A DNA stretch of 5,275 nt, from assembly GCA_003567115.1 (NCBI GenBank), contig PXAP01000319.1, positions 1-5,275 on the forward strand, in the 5' to 3' direction. Under the pieces are notes generated by a model. The model searched no databases and was not told the DNA's origin. It was given only the letters and a program-made list of their open reading frames with translations. Below, piece by piece: positions 1-5,275 of this stretch (the stretch's first letter is position 1; the number at the start of each line of letters is the position of its first letter). The DNA comes from Bacteroidota bacterium. GTDB lineage: Bacteria > Bacteroidota > Bacteroidia > Bacteroidales > PUMT01. A program made the position numbers and the translations under genes.

Positions 1-1942
1 CATGCTCCCGCGCATAATCCCGTGCAGCATCCAGTCTCCTATACCTGTACATCAGCACCGATTTGGCTACGTTTGGAAAATGCAGGCAATAGAAAGGCAG
101 GATATACAACTCATCCCAGAAAATATGTCCCCTGTAGGCCTCACCATGAAGTCCCCGTGCCGGTATCCCGAAATCTATCTCCTCATTATGCGGTGAGGTG
201 GTAACCATAAGGTGGTAGATATGCAGTCTGATTAATTTCTGTGCCAGTCTGTCGCCAACAAGATCAATGTCTGCCCTTTCCCATATTGACCTCCAGGCAA
301 CCGAACTGTCATCCAGCATTATGTCAAATGAAGGCAAGGTGGCCCCCCTCTCCCTGACATATTTGAGGGGGTCAGGGTATTTCCCGTCAAGACTGTTGCA
401 GATACAAACAAGCTTTTCAACAATAAGACTTTCACCCTCTTTCATCTCAACAGTGAAACGGGTATCCACCCTTCCTTTGGTTTTCCTGTGCCTGCAGGAA
501 GGATCGAAATCTGTTTCATTGAATTTTACCTTTAGCAGGGCCGATTCGGCTATTTTTACCTTACTCTGGGTTGTTTCAGCCAGAACCCACGAAAATGGTC
601 CGTTGTTACCCCTGTCAAGTTGTTCCAGGTGGTTCTGGTTCAGTTGCCTGTACCTCTTGACACCGTCATTTATTATATTGGCATTCATTCCCGAACGGAA
701 GGTGATCTTTCCCGAATAATTCATGGGTACTATCGTATAATCGGCAGCAGCCAGATGCTTGTCCGCCATGCTTACCATCCTGCGCGATTCAATAAGGGTC
801 CTCCTTCCCTGTTCATCCTCGGCAATTACTTTCCTGAAAAATAACCCCTTCCGTATATCAAGGTGGCGTTCCATAAGCACTATTTCAGTTTTATTGGGAT
901 TAAACCACCTTTCATTATCAATCCTGAAAGTCATCAATAACCAGTCGGGCACATTGACAAAATCTTCATTTACCACTGTTCTGTCCTCCACCTCCGATTC
1001 CATCCTGTTGTAAAGGCCTGCCATATATGTTCCCGGATAATTGACCGGATTGGCATCGAGCTCTTCAACAGCCCCTCTGGTAGCAAAGTAGCCATTACCT
1101 GTTGTCAGCAGGGCTTCACGTGACTGTTCCTTCACCGGGTCATAGTCCTTGTAGGTAAGCGTCCACATATCATCCTTCAGCCCCTTCTCAAACCAATTCT
1201 CGATACCGGCTATGCCACCCAGATCGGCAAGATCCCTGACCACCACATCAGCTCCGTTGGTATGTAATTCCAGGACATTATCCTCCCTGGCAACTCCGAT
1301 AATAAAACCAAAATTCCCATCCCTGCCGGCCTGCACGCCTGATACAGCATCTTCAACAACCACCGAACGGTCGTATGGTGCACCCAGATTATCGGCAGCC
1401 ACGGTAAAAATATCGGGCTCAGGCTTACCCTTTAATCCCAGCTCAGCTGACACCTCCCCGTCAACCCTGGTCTCAAAATAATCCAGCAGATTAACCGATT
1501 CCAGAACAGATTTGCAGTTTTTACTTGAAGATGCCACACCAAGCCTTATGCCTGCCTCTTTAAGTTCCTTAAGCAGACTTACAGACGATTCATATACCTG
1601 AGCACCCTCTTTGTCAAGTATCTCATTGAAAGCCTCATTCTTTCTGTTTCCCAGTCCGCAGCAGGTCTCCTTATCAGGAGGGTCGTCAGGGCTGCCGAAA
1701 GGGATGTCAATACCGCGTGATTTAAGGAATGACTCGACACCCTTATATCGGGGCTTGCCATCAACATATGGAAGGTAATCACCGGCATGGGTAAACTCTT
1801 TGAAAGGTTCATTATATTTTTTTTCACGTTCTCTCAAATACTCATCGAACATGTCCTTCCATGCTTTGGCATGTGTAAGGGCAGTTTGTGTTATAACCCC
1901 GTCAAGGTCAAAAATTACGGCGTCAAAGCTGTACTTTTGCAT
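1..1942 (-). CDS. HAD beta-phosphoglucomutase / GH65 disaccharide phosphorylase fusion, partial (3' end beyond left edge)
   Basis: Predicted cytosolic bifunctional enzyme. The GH65 part would phosphorolyse an alpha-glucose disaccharide to beta-glucose-1-phosphate, and the HAD part would isomerise this to glucose-6-phosphate. The 647 complete codons visible contain no stop. HAD domain, about residues 1-245: FDLDGV with nucleophile D12 and acid/base D14, SSSKN at 138-142, K173 in GKPEPD, and E197-D198 in VVVEDAVSG, so every beta-PGM catalytic motif is present. A GLGNRKN motif at 96-102 lies in the cap. The GH65 N-terminal domain begins near 258, with REALLTTGNGYFATRG at 275-290. The catalytic domain carries GLHGEAYRGHIFWDEL at 597-612. 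The GH65 catalytic glutamate should lie beyond the window; fusions of this kind usually run to about 1,000 residues. The ATG at 1942 puts FDLDGV near residue 10, as in beta-PGM. An in-frame ATG at 1993 would add 17 unconserved residues. There is no signal peptide. Substrate is undetermined: trehalose is favoured by the neighbouring gene, with kojibiose, maltose or trehalose-6-phosphate as alternatives. Confidence 0.93.
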   Translation of the reverse strand, partial: MQKYSFDAVIFDLDGVITQTALTHAKAWKDMFDEYLREREKKYNEPFKEFTHAGDYLPYVDGKPRYKGVESFLKSRGIDIPFGSPDDPPDKETCCGLGNRKNEAFNEILDKEGAQVYESSVSLLKELKEAGIRLGVASSSKNCKSVLESVNLLDYFETRVDGEVSAELGLKGKPEPDIFTVAADNLGAPYDRSVVVEDAVSGVQAGRDGNFGFIIGVAREDNVLELHTNGADVVVRDLADLGGIAGIENWFEKGLKDDMWTLTYKDYDPVKEQSREALLTTGNGYFATRGAVEELDANPVNYPGTYMAGLYNRMESEVEDRTVVNEDFVNVPDWLLMTFRIDNERWFNPNKTEIVLMERHLDIRKGLFFRKVIAEDEQGRRTLIESRRMVSMADKHLAAADYTIVPMNYSGKITFRSGMNANIINDGVKRYRQLNQNHLEQLDRGNNGPFSWVLAETTQSKVKIAESALLKVKFNETDFDPSCRHRKTKGRVDTRFTVEMKEGESLIVEKLVCICNSLDGKYPDPLKYVRERGATLPSFDIMLDDSSVAWRSIWERADIDLVGDRLAQKLIRLHIYHLMVTTSPHNEEIDFGIPARGLHGEAYRGHIFWDELYILPFYCLHFPNVAKSVLMYRYRRLDAARDYAREH

Positions 1943-1957
1943 AATTATTTTATAATT
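1943..1957. repeat. Short AT inverted repeat next to the fusion start codon
   Basis: AATTAT (1943-1948) and ATAATT (1952-1957) are perfect inverted copies around a TTT spacer, directly upstream of the minus-strand ATG at 1942. In mRNA the hairpin would be very weak. It may be no more than the AT-rich, unstructured leader that Bacteroidota ribosomes favour. Confidence 0.3.
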
Positions 1958-1995
1958 TAACACATTGTTTGCCTGCAAAACATCCGGCAACATGA

Positions 1996-2029
1996 CAAAC
2001 AGATAGTTAAAAACCAATTTGATTTCAAA
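1996..2029 (-). promoter_or_regulatory. Candidate Bacteroidota-type promoter for the GH65 fusion
   Basis: On the minus strand, TTTG (2029-2026) is followed after 20 bases by TATCTGTTTG (2005-1996). This resembles the Bacteroidota primary sigma consensus TTTG, about 19-20 bases, TAnnTTTG, but the -7 element is imperfect. Transcription would begin near 1990, giving a leader of about 50 bases. It would exclude the alternative upstream ATG at 1993. The call is by eye only. Confidence 0.27.
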
Positions 2030-2068
2030 ATAAAACAATATGGAAAGAAAAACCAATATAATGGTTTT
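2009..2068. repeat. Direct and inverted AAAACCA repeats, possible operator
   Basis: AAAAACCAAT occurs exactly twice, at 2009-2018 and 2048-2057, 39 bases apart. The second copy also forms an inverted repeat: AAAACCA (2049-2055), six bases, TGGTTTT (2062-2068). Three related half-sites in the middle of a divergent promoter region fit a dimeric regulator binding site. The AT-rich background makes chance repeats likelier, and no regulator can be named. Confidence 0.33.
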
Positions 2069-2080
2069 GTTTAACAAAGG

Positions 2081-2089
2081 ATTATATCA
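2081..2089 (-). promoter_or_regulatory. Extended -10-like element TGATATAAT (minus strand)
   Basis: Read on the minus strand, bases 2089-2081 spell TGATATAAT, a perfect TGn-TATAAT extended -10. No -35 element lies at the usual distance, and Bacteroidota housekeeping sigma factors prefer another motif. In sequence this AT-rich it may be chance. It is an alternative promoter for the GH65 fusion with a leader of about 130 bases. Confidence 0.18.
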
Positions 2090-2104
2090 TTTTTTATTAA
2101 CAAA

Positions 2105-2155
2105 TTCCCGGTTTTCCCATAAAAAAGATCACTTAACCGTTTATAATTCCGGGAA
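2105..2155. repeat. Inverted repeat TTCCCGG / CCGGGAA
   Basis: TTCCCGG at 2105-2111 is matched by its exact reverse complement CCGGGAA at 2149-2155, with 37 bases between. The right copy is itself a small palindrome, TTCC-G-GGAA (2147-2155). These are the most GC-rich bases of an otherwise AT-rich gap, so they stand out. They flank the TATAAT at 2142 and could be an operator pair or a leader structure for the synthase gene. Confidence 0.33.
2142..2147 (+). promoter_or_regulatory. TATAAT, candidate -10 for the trehalose synthase gene
   Basis: A plus-strand TATAAT lies 45 bases before the ATG at 2193. No good upstream element is found at the right distance: TTTTCC at 2112-2117 is 24 bases away. 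It is offered only as the most promoter-like hexamer before this gene. Confidence 0.2.
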
Positions 2156-2192
2156 GGCGGATTTTTTCAATTAAAAACTTAAATCTAAAAAA

Positions 2193-4421
2193 ATGAGCAA
2201 GTTGATAATAGTTTCCAACAAACTGCCTTATGAGATAAGCGAAAAAGAAGGCCGGCCGGTTGTAACAGAGAAAACACTTGGTATATCAGGCAGCCTCAGC
2301 GTCTTCTATAAACACCTTAAGTGCAGCTGGGTGGGATGGACAGGCAATGAGGATATCAAGCTTAGTGACAAGCAGAAGAATAATGTTTACAACAATTATA
2401 TAAAGAAAAACTGCCATCCCCTGGAACTTAGTGATGAAGAGATAAGAAACCACTATTACGGATTCTGCAATCAGACCATCTGGCCTCTTTTCCATTATTT
2501 TTCCAGATACAGCACATTTAATCACGATTACTGGGAAAGTTACAAAGATGTTAACCGCAAATTTGCCCGCAAGGTCCTGGAGGTTGCAAAAAAAGGAGAT
2601 AAGGTATGGATTCATGACTATCATCTCATGTTGCTGCCAAAAATGATCAGGGATGACTATCCTGAACTTTCAATAGGGTTTTTCATGCATATCCCTTTCC
2701 CCTCATTTGAAATATTCAGGATCCTGCCCTGCCGCCGTGAACTTGTTGAAGGTATGCTGGGAGCCGATCTGGCAGGATTTCACACTTTTGATTATGAACG
2801 GCATTTTATGAGCTCTGTAAGACGCTTGCTTGGATATGACACTATCCTGAACACTATCAGGATGAATGAAAGGGTTATCAAGGTAGATAATTTTCCTATG
2901 GGTATAGATTATGATCAGATACAAAAGGACGCTTCCCGCTATCTATCAGGTTCAGGAGAAAAACAACCCGGAGGTTTTGGTGATCTTTTCAGCCATGGTG
3001 ACAGCAAAAAAGACAAGCGTAAAATAATGCTGTCGATCGACAGGCTTGATTACACCAGGGGCATTCCAACCAGACTGGAAGCCTTCGAAGACTTTCTCAG
3101 GAATAATCCTGAATACCTTGAAAAAATCAGCCTGGCACTTTTCGTTATCCCTTCCGGGGAAATGGTTGATGAATATAATAACCAGAAAAAATTAACAGAC
3201 GAGCTGGTGGGAAGGATTAACGGTGAGTTTGGCACGCCGGACTGGATGCCCGTACTTTATTACTACCGCGCTGTAAGCCGGGAAGAGATGACAGAGCTTT
3301 ACACCTTGTCGGACATAGCCCTGGTGACCCCCCTTCGTGACGGCATGAACCTTATAGCCAAGGAATATATCGCCTCCCGCACAGACCAGACCGGAGTGCT
3401 TATACTTAGTGAGATGGCAGGAGCCGCCAGGGAGATGAGTGAAGCAATCATGATTAATCCGAATAACAGGTTGGAAATTGCCGAGGCCATAAAAACGGCC
3501 TTCAATATGCCGGAGAAGGAACAGAAAAAATCCAACAGTATAATACAGAAACGCCTTCAGGTATATAATGAGGAAAAATGGGCCAATGACGTACTAAACA
3601 GCCTGGAAAACGTAAAAAAACTGCAGGAGAGCCACCTTACCAGGAAAGTGTCGCAAAAAATAACTGAGAACTTCATTAAAAAGTACAATAACGCGGCAAA
3701 CAGGATCATCTTCCTCGATTATGACGGAACCCTAACCGGTTTTCACAATGATCCGCAGGAAGCCAGACCCGATGAAGAGCTATACGATATTCTAAGGTCG
3801 CTTACAGATGATGAAAAAAACCATGTGGCTATCATAAGCGGAAGGGATAAGGAGACCCTTGGCAAATGGTTCAGAGACTTCGACAAGGTGACATTTATTG
3901 CAGAGCATGGTGTATGGATAAAGGAGCAGGAAAGCAAATGGTCGATGATCGAGCAGATAGACAAGGATTGGATGGATATGATCCGGCCCACCATCAACTT
4001 TTATGTTGACCGCACTCCCCGGTCATTGCTGGAAGAGAAGAATTATTCACTTGTATGGCATTACCGTCATGCCGATCCTGACCTTGGTGTAATACGCGCG
4101 TGGGAGCTGAAAGAGGAGTTGCGTGACCTTGTCTCGAACCTCAACCTGGAGATTATGGATGGCGACAAGGTTATCGAGATAAAAAATTCGGGCATCAACA
4201 AGGGAAGAGCGGCAGCACAACAACTGGCAAAAGACAATTATGAATTTATCATGGCCCTGGGCGATGACTGGACAGATGAATATACATTCGGTTCAATGCC
4301 TGACGAGGCTATAACTGTCAAGGTAGGTACCAAATCCACCAAAGCAAAGTACTATACAGATTCTGTTGAAAGTGTCAGAAGCCTTCTGAAAAAATTGGGG
4401 ACTAAGGGGAGCGGCCATTGA
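2193..4421 (+). CDS. Bifunctional trehalose-6-phosphate synthase / trehalose-6-phosphate phosphatase
   Basis: Predicted cytosolic enzyme making trehalose from nucleotide-glucose and glucose-6-phosphate through trehalose-6-phosphate; 742 residues, a usual length for the fusion. GT20 synthase domain, about 1-478: VSNKLP at 7-12, WVGW at 46-49, IWPLFHY at 96-102, HDYHL at 141-145, HIPFP at 166-170, RLDYTRG at 284-290, GRINGEFG at 340-347, DGMNLIAKE at 383-391. HAD phosphatase domain, about 500-742: DYDGTL with D509 and D511, ISGR with S549, K670 in INKGRAA, and GDDWTDE at 690-696, so the phosphatase catalytic set is intact. Oddities against E. coli OtsA as I recall it: K10 for Arg, L29 for the first Gly of the GG pair, R289 for the Lys of RLDYxKG, and G322 for the Arg of PSRxxVxxY. 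Start: ATG 2193 is the only ATG after the in-frame stop at 2172. It has an A-rich leader and no Shine-Dalgarno. Family assignment is secure; the exact acceptor is less so. Confidence 0.93.
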   Translation: MSKLIIVSNKLPYEISEKEGRPVVTEKTLGISGSLSVFYKHLKCSWVGWTGNEDIKLSDKQKNNVYNNYIKKNCHPLELSDEEIRNHYYGFCNQTIWPLFHYFSRYSTFNHDYWESYKDVNRKFARKVLEVAKKGDKVWIHDYHLMLLPKMIRDDYPELSIGFFMHIPFPSFEIFRILPCRRELVEGMLGADLAGFHTFDYERHFMSSVRRLLGYDTILNTIRMNERVIKVDNFPMGIDYDQIQKDASRYLSGSGEKQPGGFGDLFSHGDSKKDKRKIMLSIDRLDYTRGIPTRLEAFEDFLRNNPEYLEKISLALFVIPSGEMVDEYNNQKKLTDELVGRINGEFGTPDWMPVLYYYRAVSREEMTELYTLSDIALVTPLRDGMNLIAKEYIASRTDQTGVLILSEMAGAAREMSEAIMINPNNRLEIAEAIKTAFNMPEKEQKKSNSIIQKRLQVYNEEKWANDVLNSLENVKKLQESHLTRKVSQKITENFIKKYNNAANRIIFLDYDGTLTGFHNDPQEARPDEELYDILRSLTDDEKNHVAIISGRDKETLGKWFRDFDKVTFIAEHGVWIKEQESKWSMIEQIDKDWMDMIRPTINFYVDRTPRSLLEEKNYSLVWHYRHADPDLGVIRAWELKEELRDLVSNLNLEIMDGDKVIEIKNSGINKGRAAAQQLAKDNYEFIMALGDDWTDEYTFGSMPDEAITVKVGTKSTKAKYYTDSVESVRSLLKKLGTKGSGH

Positions 4422-4469
4422 AAGTGGTTGACAGCCCGGGAAAACATCAATTGAAACAAAAAACCCAAC

Positions 4470-4482
4470 CTGGCATAGCCAG
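4470..4482. repeat. Small hairpin CTGGC-ATA-GCCAG after the synthase gene
   Basis: This is a perfect 5-base stem with a 3-base loop, about 50 bases after the synthase stop codon. The T run expected of an intrinsic terminator does not follow. A second weak pair, TTGC/GCAA around an A run (4508-4522), follows. The 123-base spacer therefore has no convincing terminator, and transcription could continue into the AlbA_2 gene. Confidence 0.22.
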
Positions 4483-4544
4483 AACCAAAGAGGTTTGAAT
4501 AATATTTTGCCAAAAAAAGCAAGAATTTAAATTTTAAGCTACTA

Positions 4545-5189
4545 ATGAACTCCTATTTAAAGCAGCTTATAGCCGGGGGTGAGAATCAGCATCTTGACTT
4601 CAAATTTGAGATATCAGACTCCAGGAAGATTGCCCGCACTCTTTCAGCCTTTGCCAATACCGACGGGGGCGTACTGCTTGTTGGAGTCAAGGATAACGGT
4701 AAGATAGCCGGAATAAGGTCAGATGAAGAATATTATATGCTCGAGGCTGCAGCACATTTGTATTGCAAACCGGAGGTCGGTTTCAATGTCAGGCAGTGGC
4801 AGGTTGATGGAAAAACCGTTCTGGAAGCCAGGATAAAAAAAAGCACCACACCCCCTCATTATGCCCGCTCGGAAGAAGGAAAATGGCTGGCATATATAAG
4901 GGTGGGTGATGAGAATATGCTTGCCAACAGCATTATGATCAAAGTCTGGAGACGGCTCAAACGCCCAAAAGGGACACTTATCAGGTATTCGGAAAAGGAG
5001 AAGATCCTCTTTGACTACCTTCAGGAAAATGAAACCATAACCCTGTCCAAATTCCGCCAAATTGCAGGGATAAACCTGAATACTGCCGTCACCATACTGG
5101 TCAACCTGATAGTACTCGACCTTATAGGGTTTACCTTCAGAGACAAAAAAATAGTTTACACGCTTATAAAAAAGACCCCTGAACCCTGA
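4545..5189 (+). CDS. AlbA_2 (Schlafen-type) domain protein with C-terminal winged helix
   Basis: Small 214-residue protein, probably nucleic-acid binding; its biological role is unknown. The AlbA_2 domain spans about 12-130: HLDFKFE at 16-22, SAFANTDGG at 34-42, LLVGVKDNGKIAGI at 44-57, HYA at 105-107, and AYIRVGDEN at 116-124. Residues about 147-208 look like a winged helix-turn-helix: two helices (EKEKILFDYLQ, then SKFRQIAG), a recognition-helix-like NLNTAVTILVNLI stretch, and a short wing ending in KIVYTL. The protein lacks the long C-terminal ATP-binding module found in larger AlbA_2 proteins, as do other short forms I know from Bacteroidota. There is no signal peptide or membrane segment. 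Start: ATG 4545 is the only candidate after the in-frame stop at 4500-4502, with an A/T-rich leader and no Shine-Dalgarno. It follows the synthase gene on the same strand, so co-transcription or a regulatory role is possible but unproven. Confidence 0.85.
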   Translation: MNSYLKQLIAGGENQHLDFKFEISDSRKIARTLSAFANTDGGVLLVGVKDNGKIAGIRSDEEYYMLEAAAHLYCKPEVGFNVRQWQVDGKTVLEARIKKSTTPPHYARSEEGKWLAYIRVGDENMLANSIMIKVWRRLKRPKGTLIRYSEKEKILFDYLQENETITLSKFRQIAGINLNTAVTILVNLIVLDLIGFTFRDKKIVYTLIKKTPEP

Positions 5190-5275
5190 GATCCCTTACA
5201 GAGCATAAACTCGACCGTTACCGATTTTCCCGTCAGCCATCTCCTCATCAGCCATCTTCGGTATTCATCTTTACA
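5190..5275. other. Right-edge 86 bases with no supported gene
   Basis: No plus-strand start codon leads into a reading frame here. On the minus strand, one frame is open from the window edge to a TAA at 5158-5156 (38 residues; contains RRWLMRRWLTGKS). It would overlap the end of the AlbA_2 gene by about 34 bases. Another frame ends at a TGA at 5250-5248, and a third contains a closed 19-codon ORF. Any of these could be chance. An imperfect AGATGGCTGA repeat (minus strand, about 5234-5258) is the only other pattern seen. Confidence 0.3.

Larger units (their letters stand above)
1943..2192. promoter_or_regulatory. Divergent intergenic region between the GH65 fusion and the trehalose synthase gene
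   Basis: This AT-rich gap separates two genes pointing away from each other, so promoters for both should lie here. It carries no plausible coding sequence. Neither start codon has a Shine-Dalgarno sequence. Both are preceded by A/T-only leaders, as is common in Bacteroidota. Several repeats are concentrated in this gap and are listed separately. Their crowding suggests that the two genes may share regulation, but I recognise no specific regulator site. Confidence 0.6.

Noticed and set aside
267..1481. Plus-strand open frames of 74-150 codons (for example 267-719, 759-1013, 1212-1481)
   Set aside because: They lie opposite the fully open minus-strand HAD/GH65 frame, whose translation carries clear family motifs. 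The plus-strand translations show no recognisable motif.
1579..1827. Minus-strand 82-codon ORF in another frame
   Set aside because: It overlaps the HAD domain in a different frame of the same strand, and its translation has no family features.
1940..1993. Alternative start of the HAD/GH65 fusion at the in-frame ATG at 1993
   Set aside because: It would add 17 residues with no counterpart in beta-PGM proteins. The ATG at 1942 gives the expected short lead into FDLDGV.
2286..3997. Minus-strand ORFs of 61-112 codons inside the synthase gene
   Set aside because: They are antisense shadows of the GT20/HAD frame, which is continuous and motif-rich from end to end.
4428..4433. TTGACA just after the synthase stop codon as a -35 box
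   Set aside because: There is no -10-like hexamer 16-18 bases downstream, and this motif is not the usual one for Bacteroidota.
4422..4544. Intrinsic terminator after the synthase gene
   Set aside because: The only stems are 4-5 base pairs, and no T run follows them.
4719..5060. Minus-strand 113-codon ORF
   Set aside because: It is antisense to the AlbA_2 gene, whose translation matches a known domain. The antisense product shows nothing recognisable.

Overview
The window looks like chromosomal DNA of a member of the Bacteroidota. This is an inference. It rests on the A-rich start-codon leaders with no Shine-Dalgarno sequence, the frequent AGG (Arg) and ATA (Ile) codons, and the short AlbA_2-type protein at the right, which closely resembles proteins common in that phylum. 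I see no tRNA, rRNA, CRISPR array, insertion sequence or phage gene.

Layout. (1) Bases 1-1942, minus strand: the first 647 codons of a two-domain enzyme. A beta-phosphoglucomutase-like HAD domain is joined to a glycoside hydrolase family 65 (GH65) disaccharide phosphorylase, and the gene runs off the left edge. The frame is open throughout, so it is easy to miss if only closed ORFs are considered. (2) Bases 1943-2192: a 250-base AT-rich divergent intergenic region with several inverted and direct repeats. It presumably holds both promoters. (3) Bases 2193-4421, plus strand: a 742-residue trehalose-6-phosphate synthase (GT20) fused to trehalose-6-phosphate phosphatase (HAD). (4) Bases 4422-4544: a 123-base spacer without a convincing terminator. 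(5) Bases 4545-5189, plus strand: a 214-residue AlbA_2 (Schlafen-type) protein with a probable C-terminal winged helix. (6) Bases 5190-5275: no gene I can support.

How the genes may work together. The synthase/phosphatase would make trehalose from a nucleotide-glucose and glucose-6-phosphate. The divergent fusion would phosphorolyse an alpha-glucose disaccharide to beta-glucose-1-phosphate and convert that to glucose-6-phosphate within the same polypeptide. If the disaccharide is trehalose, which the neighbour suggests but the sequence does not prove, the locus is a self-contained trehalose synthesis and recovery module. Both key enzymes are then fusions of a sugar-transfer domain with a HAD domain, placed C-terminally in one and N-terminally in the other.

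The point most worth a second look is the synthase domain. Donor-site motifs and the phosphatase active site are intact. However, residues I align with the acceptor-phosphate arginines of E. coli OtsA are changed (Arg to Lys at 10, Arg to Gly at 322), and the usual Lys of RLDYxKG is Arg 289. Acceptor use or activity may differ from the textbook enzyme.
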